A DNA stretch of 64,000 nucleotides from Streptantibioticus ferralitis (GTDB lineage: Bacteria > Actinomycetota > Actinomycetes > Streptomycetales > Streptomycetaceae). The stretch is taken from contig NZ_JARHTQ010000020.1 in NCBI RefSeq assembly GCF_029223525.1, positions 1-64,000 on the forward strand. The letters run 5' to 3'. Position numbers and translations under genes: made by a program. Below the pieces are notes generated by a model, which was given only the letters and a program-made list of their open reading frames with translations, made no database searches and was not told the DNA's origin. Position 1 is the first letter of the stretch, and each line of letters opens with the position of its first letter. Below, in pieces: positions 57,065 to 64,000 of the stretch.

Positions 57065-57097
57065 TGAGCGGCCACCCCGTCGCGGGGTGGCCGCTCA
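57065..57097 (+). terminator. Strong hairpin after the DUF7455 gene
   Basis: A 15-bp perfect stem (57065-57079 / 57083-57097) with a 3-nt loop, about 50 nt after the stop. The remaining sequence up to 57268 shows no gene. Confidence 0.85.
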
Positions 57098-57268
57098 GGG
57101 CTATTCCGGATCACTGTCCGTAGGCATACGAACGCAAAACGTTCCACTATCCCCGCGTTACGACATGGCGGATTGACGCACGCCGAGTAACGGGCGATTA
57201 CCCACGGCGCATTTTGGGGCGCTCGACACGACCGGCCGGCGCACGACCTGCGCGTGATGGAGCGTTCG

Positions 57269-58120
57269 CTACAGGAAGGGCCCGATAAGGCGAGCGAAAG
57301 CGGAAACCCTGGTGTACACCCCCGGATGCGCTGCCTCACCGCAGCCTGTCCCCCAGGAGACCAGTCCGACAAGGCGGCCGTGGGCGACGAGTGGGCCCCC
57401 GCTGTCGCCCTGACAGGCGTCCCGTCCCCCCTGTGACTCTCCCGCGCACACCATGGACGCGGGGAGGTACGTACCGGCGATGCTGCCCGGATACGCGTGC
57501 GCGCACTGGTCGCTCGATATCAGCCGCACCCGTGCGGCCCGCAGTATCGGCGAGTAGCTGCCATGCCCGCTGGTGTCGCCCCAGCCGTACACCGTTGCGC
57601 GCTCCTCGTGGTATAGGCCCATGTCACCCGAGCCCGCCAGGCGGATGGCCCGCCCGGGAACCGCCCGGTCCAGGCGGACCACGGCGAGATCACCGTCGTT
57701 GGTCCGCGGGTTGTACGACGGGTTGATCCACACGCGGCGCACCGGGAACTCCCGCCCCTGGTGGCTGCGCATGTTCGACCGGCCGGCCACGACCCGCAGG
57801 TCGTGGATGGCCCGCCAGTCGGCGCCGAGGACGTCACGGCCGAAGCAGTGGGCGGCCGTCAGCACGACCTTCGGTGCTATCAGGGCGCCGCCGCAGAACT
57901 GGCCGGACCGATCGACACCGAAGCGCTCTCGGCTTGTCAGGGCCACCACCCACGGATGCGCCGTGGTGCGGGTCGGGTGGCCGCCTATGACTCGTTCATG
58001 GCGCTCTCCGGTCCCTGCGGCGAACGCGGTGGCGGGGGCGATGAGCGGCATGCCTACCGCGAAGAGTGCGAGTCCACCGATCACCGCGGCGGCCGTCCGA
58101 CGGCGGGGTCTGGTGCACAT
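57269..58120 (-). CDS. Secreted trypsin-like serine protease (S1 family)
   Basis: A 283-aa preproprotease. The signal peptide comprises CTRPRRRTAAAVIGGLALFAVG and a cleavage region near ATAFAAG. A short propeptide ends at R-VIGG (mature N-terminus VIGGHPTRTTAHP). The catalytic triad is H in VLTAAHCFG, D in TNDGDLAVVRL and S in CQGDSGGPLV. Aspartate at the S1 position (DACQGDSGG) predicts trypsin specificity for Arg/Lys. ATG 58120 is preceded by AGGAG. It is a lone gene between terminators. Confidence 0.95.
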   Translation of the reverse strand: MCTRPRRRTAAAVIGGLALFAVGMPLIAPATAFAAGTGERHERVIGGHPTRTTAHPWVVALTSRERFGVDRSGQFCGGALIAPKVVLTAAHCFGRDVLGADWRAIHDLRVVAGRSNMRSHQGREFPVRRVWINPSYNPRTNDGDLAVVRLDRAVPGRAIRLAGSGDMGLYHEERATVYGWGDTSGHGSYSPILRAARVRLISSDQCAHAYPGSIAGTYLPASMVCAGESQGGRDACQGDSGGPLVAHGRLVGLVSWGTGCGEAAHPGVYTRVSAFARLIGPFL

Positions 58121-58197
58121 ACGGTCTCCTGACCATCCGGAACGGTTGGGACACTCAGCGTCATTCACCCAAGGCCGCGCCGCATCCGGAAAAGCCT

Positions 58198-58235
58198 GTG
58201 GGCCCGGAACCTCAGGAAGGAGGTTCCGGGCCCAC
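58198..58235 (-). terminator. hrdB terminator
   Basis: A 16-bp perfect stem (58198-58213 / 58220-58235) with a 6-nt loop, 22 nt downstream of the hrdB stop. Confidence 0.85.
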
Positions 58236-58256
58236 GAGAGGCGGCGATACGGAGGC

Positions 58257-59825
58257 TTAGTCCAGGTAGTCCCGCAGCACCTGGGAACGGGACGGGTGGC
58301 GCAGCTTCGACATGGTCTTGGACTCGATCTGGCGGATCCGCTCGCGGGTCACCCCGTAGACCTTGCCGATCTCGTCCAGCGTCTTCGGCTGGCCGTCGGT
58401 GAGGCCGAAGCGCATGGAGACCACGCCCGCCTCACGCTCGGAGAGGGTGTCCAGGACGGAGTGCAGCTGTTCCTGCAGCAGAGTGAAGCTGACCGCGTCG
58501 GCCGGGACGACCGCCTCGGAGTCCTCGATGAGGTCACCGAACTCGCTGTCGCCGTCCTCGCCGAGCGGAGTGTGCAGGGAGATCGGCTCGCGGCCGTACT
58601 TCTGGACCTCGATGACCTTCTCCGGGGTCATGTCGAGTTCCTTGGCCAGCTCCTCCGGGGTGGGCTCGCGGCCCAGGTCCTGGAGCATCTGGCGCTGCAC
58701 ACGGGCGAGCTTGTTGATGACCTCGACCATGTGCACCGGGATACGGATGGTGCGGGCCTGGTCGGCCATGGCGCGGGTGATCGCCTGCCGAATCCACCAA
58801 GTGGCGTACGTGGAGAACTTGTAGCCCTTGGTGTAGTCGAACTTCTCGACCGCGCGGATCAGACCGAGGTTGCCCTCCTGGATCAGGTCGAGGAAGAGCA
58901 TGCCGCGACCGGTGTAGCGCTTGGCCAGCGAGACCACGAGGCGGAGGTTGGCCTCCAGCAGGTGGTTCTTGGCACGGCGGCCGTCCTCGGCGATGATCTC
59001 CAGCTCGCGCTGCAGCTTGGGCGCGAGCTTGTCGGCAGCGGAGAGCTTGTCCTCCGCGAACAGGCCCGCCTCGATGCGCTTGGCGAGCTCGACTTCCTGC
59101 TCCGCGTTGAGCAGCGGCACCTTGCCGATCTGCTTGAGGTAGTCCTTGACCGGGTCGGCGGTGGCACCGGCCGCCGCGACCTGCTGGGCGGGCGCGTCGT
59201 CCTCGTCGTCGTCGGATAGCACGAAGCCCTCGGACTCGGGCTGGTCGGGACCGGCCTCACCGGGCTTGCCCGGCGCGGCGGCGTCGTCCAGCAGTTCGTC
59301 GGCCTCGACGAGCTCGTCCTCGGTCTTCTTCGCCGCGGTCTTCTTGGCGGTCGCCTTCTTGGCCGGAGCCTTCTTGGCCGCGGTCTTCTTGACGGCGGCC
59401 TTCTTCGCGCCCGTCCTGGCGGCCGCGGCCTCATCGGCGCTGTCGGCCTCGATGGCGACCTCCGCGGTGGCCGACGGGGCGGCGGCGGTCTTGGCAGCAG
59501 CGGTCTTCTTGACCGTGGTCGCCGTGGTGGCGACGGTCTTGGTGGCAGTACGCTTCGCCGGGCTCTTGGCTGCGACGCTCTTGCGGGTGCGCTTGGGCGC
59601 CTCTGCGGCACTGACCATCAGCGTCACACCCTCCTCGTCGAGGACCTGGTTGAGGCTGCGCAGAACGTTCTTCCACTGGGTTGCCGGAATCTGGTCCGCC
59701 TCGAAGGCCCGACGGACGTCGTCGCCTGCGATCTGGCCCTGTGCCTTACCCCGCTCAATGAGCGCCATCAGAGACTCGGATTCGGTGATCTCCGGCGGGA
59801 GCGTACGGGATGTGCTGGCCGACAC
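58257..59825 (-). CDS. hrdB: HrdB, principal RNA polymerase sigma factor (sigma-70, RpoD)
   Basis: The essential housekeeping sigma factor, 522 aa. Region 1.1-like N-terminus ([30 protein letters not shown]) precedes an unusual Lys/Ala/Thr-rich block (~residues 70-190; repeated [17 protein letters not shown] units) and an acidic segment. Regions 1.2-4.2 follow: [86 protein letters not shown] (2.1-2.4) and the 4.2 [25 protein letters not shown]. The GTG start (59825) gives [13 protein letters not shown], as in other HrdB proteins; GAGAGG lies upstream. Length is close to the S. coelicolor protein (511 aa). Confidence 0.97.
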   Translation of the reverse strand: MSASTSRTLPPEITESESLMALIERGKAQGQIAGDDVRRAFEADQIPATQWKNVLRSLNQVLDEEGVTLMVSAAEAPKRTRKSVAAKSPAKRTATKTVATTATTVKKTAAAKTAAAPSATAEVAIEADSADEAAAARTGAKKAAVKKTAAKKAPAKKATAKKTAAKKTEDELVEADELLDDAAAPGKPGEAGPDQPESEGFVLSDDDEDDAPAQQVAAAGATADPVKDYLKQIGKVPLLNAEQEVELAKRIEAGLFAEDKLSAADKLAPKLQRELEIIAEDGRRAKNHLLEANLRLVVSLAKRYTGRGMLFLDLIQEGNLGLIRAVEKFDYTKGYKFSTYATWWIRQAITRAMADQARTIRIPVHMVEVINKLARVQRQMLQDLGREPTPEELAKELDMTPEKVIEVQKYGREPISLHTPLGEDGDSEFGDLIEDSEAVVPADAVSFTLLQEQLHSVLDTLSEREAGVVSMRFGLTDGQPKTLDEIGKVYGVTRERIRQIESKTMSKLRHPSRSQVLRDYLD

Positions 59826-60201
59826 GAACAACCTCTCGGAACGATGGGAACGACTTCCGACCGCGCCTGCACTCGGCAGGGGATCGGCCGCCGGCGGGGA
59901 TGGTCCGGCGGTGGAGGCGGGACCGCACAGCAACACAGCATCTGCGATGTCGTCCGTATTCCTTCTGCGGCACCACCTCTTAGGTCATCGCGCCTCTCCT
60001 ACGAGTGTTACGCGGGTCTTGCGTGGCCCGTGTCACACCGTAATTCAGCGTAAACCAGCGCGTAGCCCGGCACTTCCACCGAAGACGGCCGCCGCCGGAC
60101 CCTTTTGTGGGGGCCTGGCGGCGGTCGGGACGTCGGCGCACGGAGACGGCGGAGGAATCGCCCGGCGGCGGGACAGTCCTCGTGCGGCGGTACGCGGCCG
60201 G
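59826..60201 (-). promoter_or_regulatory. hrdB upstream region
   Basis: About 375 bp between the whiH terminator and hrdB start, holding the hrdB promoter(s). A second hairpin with 9-bp arms (60088-60096 / 60117-60125, one G:T pair) lies in it. No gene is apparent. In S. griseus and S. coelicolor the main hrdB promoter is read by the ECF sigma ShbA; I could not identify its promoter here with confidence. Confidence 0.45.
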
Positions 60202-60226
60202 CACGGCGGTGTGGCCAGCCGCCGTG
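60202..60226 (-). terminator. whiH terminator hairpin
   Basis: An 8-bp perfect stem (60202-60209 / 60219-60226) with a 9-nt loop that begins 1 nt after the whiH stop codon. Confidence 0.65.
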
Positions 60227-60227
60227 T

Positions 60228-61115
60228 TCAGTGCTCGCGTGGCGCCGGAACGACGCGGTCCACCTCGGGGTGCGGAGTGAGCAGCTGCCGCATGGCGGCC
60301 TCAGCGCCCGGGCCGTCCCCGGTCGCCAGTGCGTCCACTACCGCCAGGTGCAGCCCGACCGCGGCGTCCGTCGGACGGTCGCACCCGGTGACCGGGCCGC
60401 CGGAGACCTGCAGCGCCGAGGAGACGATGCCGGACAGGTGCTCCAGCATCCGGTTGCCGGTGATCTGCAGGACGAGGGCGTGGAACTCGGCGTCGGCGCG
60501 GGAGAAGGTGAGCGAGTCTCCCTGGGCGACGGCATGGCTCATGATCTCGGCCATGTCGGCGAGGCGCTGCTGGACGTCCTCGCGCCCGTGGCCGGCCGCT
60601 AGCCGGGCGGCGAGCGGCTCGATGGTCCAGCGCAGTTCGGACAGTTCGCGGCGCTGGTCGTCACGCTGCGGGCCGAACGCCCGCCACTCGATGATGTCCG
60701 GGTCGAGCAGGTTCCAGTCGCTGACCGGGCGGACCCTGGTGCCGACGTTGGGCCGGGCGCTGACGAGGCCCTTGGCCTCCAGGACGCGCAGCGACTCACG
60801 GACGACGGTGCGGGAGACCTCGAAGCGCTGGCCGATCTCCTCGGGGACGAGCGGGCGGTCGGCGCCGAGATCGCCGGAGACGATCATCTGGCCGAGTTGC
60901 TGGACGAGTTGGCCGTGCAGGCCGCGTCCCCGGCTGCCTCCGGCGCGGCGTCCGACCCGGCCCATCTCGGTATCCACCCCATCCCAGTTGGGGGTTCCGG
61001 GGCGGTCGCCGCCAGGGGCGTCCGCGTACGGATAGCGGTCGAGCTCTCCATGCCCGGCCAGGCCAGGGTCGACGGGGCGGGCCGCGGTCATCATGGTGTG
61101 CGCAAGGGTAGTCAC
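60228..61115 (-). CDS. whiH: WhiH, GntR-family sporulation regulator
   Basis: A 295-aa GntR/FadR-type regulator. The N-terminal ~70 residues are variable and Gly/Pro-rich; the winged HTH (~75-140) has LHGQLVQQLGQMIVSGDL, EEIGQRFEVSRTVVRESLRVLEAKGLV. The FCD domain (~165-285) has ELRWTIEPLAARLAA, RADAEFHALVLQITGNRML and HLAVVDAL. Length and neighbourhood (hrdB downstream) match S. coelicolor WhiH, required for sporulation septation and autoregulated. GTG 61115 has AAAGGA 4 nt upstream; longer starts are not supported. Confidence 0.93.
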   Translation of the reverse strand: MTTLAHTMMTAARPVDPGLAGHGELDRYPYADAPGGDRPGTPNWDGVDTEMGRVGRRAGGSRGRGLHGQLVQQLGQMIVSGDLGADRPLVPEEIGQRFEVSRTVVRESLRVLEAKGLVSARPNVGTRVRPVSDWNLLDPDIIEWRAFGPQRDDQRRELSELRWTIEPLAARLAAGHGREDVQQRLADMAEIMSHAVAQGDSLTFSRADAEFHALVLQITGNRMLEHLSGIVSSALQVSGGPVTGCDRPTDAAVGLHLAVVDALATGDGPGAEAAMRQLLTPHPEVDRVVPAPREH

Positions 61116-61205
61116 GCATCCTTTGTCGGCGATGTCCCCGGCGGCCTTGAGGGCTTTGCTGAAAAGCACACGAAAGGGTGATCGCCCCTCACCGCATAAT
61201 TGACG

Positions 61206-61218
61206 CTTTATCGTAAAG
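61206..61218 (-). promoter_or_regulatory. Candidate whiH promoter/operator
   Basis: On the minus strand CGATAA (61213-61208) fits the last six bases of the sigma-WhiG -10 consensus GCCGATAA, about 90 nt upstream of the whiH GTG. The -35 element (TAAA) is not clear at the expected distance. The -10 overlaps a 5-bp inverted repeat (61206-61210 / 61214-61218), a possible autoregulatory site. Confidence 0.35.
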
Positions 61219-61369
61219 AAACGTGCTTTCTCTGGGGAGTTACGGACACATCGACACGACTGCCGGACTCACCGCGTGGCCGAACGCCCTTGTACGGTAG
61301 GGGAGTCGACTCATGAGACTCGCAACACACCAGCGGAGCACAGAAGTTGGCGAGATGCGAACGCCCGGA

Positions 61370-62152
61370 TCAGAGCTCGGGGCGTAGCATCGGCGGGTTG
61401 AGAAGAGTGGCGCCGCCCGCCCTGAACAGCTGGGCGGGACGGCCTCCTTGGCGCGTCGTCGTGCCGCCGGCGGGGACCAGGAAGCCCGGTGTTCCGGTCA
61501 CCTTGCGGTGGAAGTTGCGCGGGTCGAGCGCCACCCCCCACACCGCCTCATAGACCCTGCGCAGTTCGCCGACGGTGAACTCAGGTGGACAGAAGGCAGT
61601 GGCCAGCGAGGAGTACTCGATCTTCGACCTGGCCCGTTCCACTCCATCAGCGAGGATCCGGGCATGGTCAAAGGCGAGCTGTGCGCGCTGCTCCTCCTCT
61701 GGCGCACCGCCTTCGGCCTGCAGCAGATCGTCGACGGGAGCCCATCGCGCGCTGCGCGCATCGCCTCCGGCACGGGGAGCCGGCAGGTCGGGCGCGAGCA
61801 CCAGGTGGGCGACGCTGACCACGCGCATCCGGGGATCGCGCTGCGGGTCACCGTAGGTGGCGAGCTGTTCCAGGTGCGCCCCTCCGGTGCCGTATGGCCC
61901 CGGGGCGCCGGAGGTGGCCGGGGCAGGCTGCTGGGCGCGCAGCCCGGTCTCCTCCGCGAGCTCACGGGCCGCTGCCTCGGCGAGGTTCTCGTCGGGCCTG
62001 ACGAAGCCCCCGGGCAGCGCCCACCGCCCCTGGAAGGGAGGTTCGCCCCGGCGGACGGTCAGCGCGCACAGCGCGTGCTGACGCACGGTGAGCACGACCA
62101 GATCGACGGTAACGGCGAAGGGCGGATGGGCCGACGGGTCGTAGGGCGACAT
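61370..62152 (-). CDS. NUDIX domain protein with C-terminal winged helix (NrtR-like)
   Basis: A 260-aa protein. The N-terminal NUDIX domain (residues ~10-150) has the box GGFVRPDENLAEAAARELAEETGL (G-x5-E-x7-R-E-x-x-E-E-x-G type, mostly intact). The C-terminal ~80 residues (FTVGELRRVYEAVWGVALDPRNFHRKVTGTPGFLVP) form a winged helix as in NrtR, the ADP-ribose-sensing regulator of NAD metabolism. Whether it hydrolyses or only senses nucleotide is unknown. ATG 62152 has no ribosome-binding site, and TATGAT lies 7-12 nt upstream, implying leaderless transcription. Confidence 0.9.
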   Translation of the reverse strand: MSPYDPSAHPPFAVTVDLVVLTVRQHALCALTVRRGEPPFQGRWALPGGFVRPDENLAEAAARELAEETGLRAQQPAPATSGAPGPYGTGGAHLEQLATYGDPQRDPRMRVVSVAHLVLAPDLPAPRAGGDARSARWAPVDDLLQAEGGAPEEEQRAQLAFDHARILADGVERARSKIEYSSLATAFCPPEFTVGELRRVYEAVWGVALDPRNFHRKVTGTPGFLVPAGGTTTRQGGRPAQLFRAGGATLLNPPMLRPEL

Positions 62153-62183
62153 GGCGTGATCATAGTCGTCTCACTGACGATAA
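62153..62183 (-). promoter_or_regulatory. Promoter and operator-like palindrome of the NUDIX regulator gene
   Basis: TATGAT (minus strand, 62164-62159) is one of the best -10 matches in the window and places transcription start at the ATG (62152). Covering it is an inverted repeat with TCGTC/GACGA as perfect core (62166-62170 / 62176-62180) and flanking partial symmetry (62162-62183). Confidence 0.55.
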
Positions 62184-62335
62184 ACATCCGGTTCCGGGCA
62201 TGCGCGGCGCCGGGCGGGATCGCCTCTGCTCGGGCGGTACCGGGCGCGGGCGGTCGCGCCCCACCGCGACCGGGCGTGTCACGGCCTACCGGGCTGGACC
62301 GCCCTGGTCGTGTACCAGCGCCGCCCTTTCGAACA

Positions 62336-62415
62336 CCGGCCGTGAGCACGACGCCCCTTCGACGGCCGACCGTGAGCGCGACGCCTCCTGGGACCGCCGG
62401 CCGTGAGCGCGGCGC
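62336..62415. repeat. Three imperfect 20-bp direct repeats upstream of the S33 hydrolase
   Basis: CCGGCCGTGAGCACGACGCC (62336-62355), a variant with CCGACCGTGAGCGCGACGCC (62366-62385) and CCGGCCGTGAGCGCGGCGC (62397-62415) recur with a 30-31 bp period. They lie within the 460-bp gap between the NUDIX gene and the hydrolase gene. No gene is otherwise seen in that gap. Confidence 0.75.
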
Positions 62416-62612
62416 GAGCGAGTTGCCAGAGGCGCTCGACGCCGCCAGAGCGCCGCCCTCCGGCCGGATATCGGCGCTGCCCCCGGGTACTGACCGCGCC
62501 CGGATGAACCACTGGCGCCGCGGCCGTCTACCGTTCCGATCAGACGCCTGACACAGGCGCCGCACGCGACCAGCCGCCAGCCTGACCCAGCCGTACCAGC
62601 CTGAGGAGAACG

Positions 62613-63923
62613 ATGGCCGTCCTTCGCCAGCCCGGCGCCGTGCTCACCGACCACACGTTCAGCGTCCCGCTGGACCACGCCCACCCCGGCAGGGAGCAGA
62701 TCGAGGTCTACGCCCGCGAAGTGGTGGCGGTGGGCCGGGAACGGGAGCCGCTGCCCTGGCTGCTGTTCCTGCAGGGTGGGCCGGGCGGGCGCTCTCCTCG
62801 CCCGCTGGGCAGGGACAGCTGGTTGACTCGGGCGCTCGACGACTACCGGGTACTGCTGCTCGACCAGCGGGGCACCGGCCGATCCACCCCGGCGAACCGA
62901 CAGACGCTCCCGAGCCGCGGTGACGCCGCCGCGCAGGCCGCGTATCTGGCGCACTTCCGCGGCGACTCCATCGTGGCCGACTGCGAACTGATCCGCCGCC
63001 AGCTGCTGGGCGAGGATGGTCAGTGGTCGCTGCTCGGCCAGAGTTTCGGCGGCTTTTGCACGCTGACCTATCTGTCGTTCGCGCCACAGGGCTTGCGGGA
63101 GGCGTTCATCACCGGCGGGCTCGCGGGGCTGCGCTGTGATGCGCAGGACGTCTATCGGGCCGCGTACCCCCGCGTCGCGCGCAAGAACCGGAGCCACTAC
63201 GAACGCTATCCGCAGGATGCCGACATCGCCCGCGACGTGGTGCGCCACCTGCGCGACAACCAGGTGCTGCTGCCCGACGGCGGATCGCTGACGCCAGCGG
63301 CCTTCCAGTCCTTGGGGATCATGCTCGGGACGAGCAACGGATCGCACACACTGCACTACCTGTTGGAGGACGCCTTCCTCCCCGGGTCCGGCGAGCCCAC
63401 ACTCTCCGACTCGTTCCTCTCCGAGGTGCAGGGTCATCTGTCCTTCGCCTGCAATCCGCTCTATGCGGTGCTGCACGAATCGATCTACGGCCAGCGGTCG
63501 GTCTCCAGCCAGTGCACGGGCTGGGCCGCGGAGACGGTCCGCGCGGAGTTCCCGCAGTTCGAGGTGGACAAGGCGCTCTCCGGCGACGGCCCGGTGCTGT
63601 TCACCGGAGAGATGATCTACCCCTGGATGTTCCGCACCGATCCCGCGCTCGAACCGCTGCGGGAAACGGCCCAACTCCTGGCGCTGCGTGAGGACTGGCC
63701 GGATCTGTACGACGGTGAGCAGCTGTCCCGCAACGACGTGCCCGTCGCGGCGGCCGTCTACCACGACGACATGTACGTCGACACCGCCGACTCGCTGGCG
63801 ACCGCCGCGGCGGTCCGGGGGCTGCGTACCTGGGTCACCGACGAGTACGAGCACGATGGGCTGCGGGTGAGCGGCGGCAGGGTGCTGGACCGGATGATCC
63901 GTCTGGTACGAGGCGAGTTGTAG
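62613..63923 (+). CDS. Alpha/beta-hydrolase, proline iminopeptidase (S33) type
   Basis: A 436-aa alpha/beta-hydrolase. The oxyanion motif is LQGGPGGRSPRPL (residues ~49-61), DQRGTGRS (~87-94) is typical of the S33 family, and the nucleophile serine is in LGQSFGGFC (~143-151). The catalytic acid and histidine probably lie in VYHDDMYVD and EYEHDGLRVSGG near the C-terminus. It removes N-terminal proline from peptides or acts on related esters. ATG 62613 is preceded by GAGGAGAA. No neighbour ties it to a pathway. Confidence 0.92.
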   Translation: MAVLRQPGAVLTDHTFSVPLDHAHPGREQIEVYAREVVAVGREREPLPWLLFLQGGPGGRSPRPLGRDSWLTRALDDYRVLLLDQRGTGRSTPANRQTLPSRGDAAAQAAYLAHFRGDSIVADCELIRRQLLGEDGQWSLLGQSFGGFCTLTYLSFAPQGLREAFITGGLAGLRCDAQDVYRAAYPRVARKNRSHYERYPQDADIARDVVRHLRDNQVLLPDGGSLTPAAFQSLGIMLGTSNGSHTLHYLLEDAFLPGSGEPTLSDSFLSEVQGHLSFACNPLYAVLHESIYGQRSVSSQCTGWAAETVRAEFPQFEVDKALSGDGPVLFTGEMIYPWMFRTDPALEPLRETAQLLALREDWPDLYDGEQLSRNDVPVAAAVYHDDMYVDTADSLATAAAVRGLRTWVTDEYEHDGLRVSGGRVLDRMIRLVRGEL

Positions 63924-64000
63924 AAAGCGCCCGCCAACACCATGGGGTGGCTGGGTCCGCTCCCGCAGGGGACTCAGCATCCGCCGTCATCTCCCTTCTT

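Noticed and set aside
62286-63980. 564-codon minus-strand frame
   Set aside because: Shadow of the S33 hydrolase gene on the plus strand, which has catalytic motifs and a strong start.

Overview
The window is a high-GC, gene-dense chromosomal segment of a streptomycete (Streptomyces or a very close relative). The evidence is the GC-rich codon usage, frequent GTG starts, 1-4 nt start/stop overlaps, and a set of recognisable marker genes in order: kdp genes, dut, cutRS, hemH, sepH, ptsH, parC, parE, hrdB and whiH. From memory, this order is largely collinear with the S. coelicolor core region from about SCO5819 (whiH) to about SCO5870. It is therefore mostly conserved core genome; I see no prophage, insertion sequence, CRISPR array, rRNA or tRNA.

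Left part (1-19.7 kb). A potassium block holds the sensor pair kdpDE with two small downstream genes (OB-fold and DUF3159), a KimA-type permease, a 25-codon ribosomal protein gene (bL37-like), an SDR enzyme, and the P-type ATPase operon kdpFABC, which is preceded by an unannotated-looking 27-aa membrane peptide. Next comes a translationally coupled trio (hotdog thioesterase, dUTPase, DUF3710), then DUF3093, a membrane-associated hypothetical, a DUF4193 zinc protein, and the CutR/CutS two-component system.

Middle (19.5-41.2 kb). An inositol-monophosphatase-like gene, coproporphyrin/protoporphyrin ferrochelatase, an MFS exporter, a D-arabinono-lactone-oxidase-like flavoenzyme, a three-TM protein with a Ser/Pro/Gly tail, the cell-division protein SepH, a sulfurtransferase, a VOC protein, thymidine kinase, an alkaline-phosphatase-fold enzyme, DUF5998, a GNAT/acyl-CoA-synthetase fusion (protein acetyltransferase type), HPr of the PTS, a GntR regulator, a pair of M16 peptidases, and topoisomerase IV subunit A.

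Right part (41.2-64 kb). A sucrase/ferredoxin-like gene with an iron-box-like promoter; a NitT/TauT-type ABC operon divergent from a CitA/CitB-type two-component pair; a DUF485 plus sodium:solute (acetate/pyruvate type) symporter pair; a NarL/LuxR-type two-component operon; a GNAT enzyme; topoisomerase IV subunit B with overlapping LexA-box-like sites upstream; a small zinc protein; a secreted trypsin; the principal sigma factor HrdB; the sporulation regulator WhiH; a NUDIX/winged-helix regulator that looks leaderless and self-regulated; and an S33 hydrolase.

The most noteworthy non-coding signals are: (i) a GC-rich palindromic element present as tandem copies at the 3' ends of two unrelated genes, in each case with the gene's own 3' end duplicated; (ii) the paired iron-box-like cores at 41.6 kb; (iii) the overlapping SOS-box-like repeats at 56.5 kb; and (iv) the operator-like palindrome over the NUDIX promoter. 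I did not find a clearly novel multi-gene system. The candidates for something undescribed are the extra kdp peptide, the duplicated 3'-end element and the uptake/sensor cluster at 42.6-50.5 kb.
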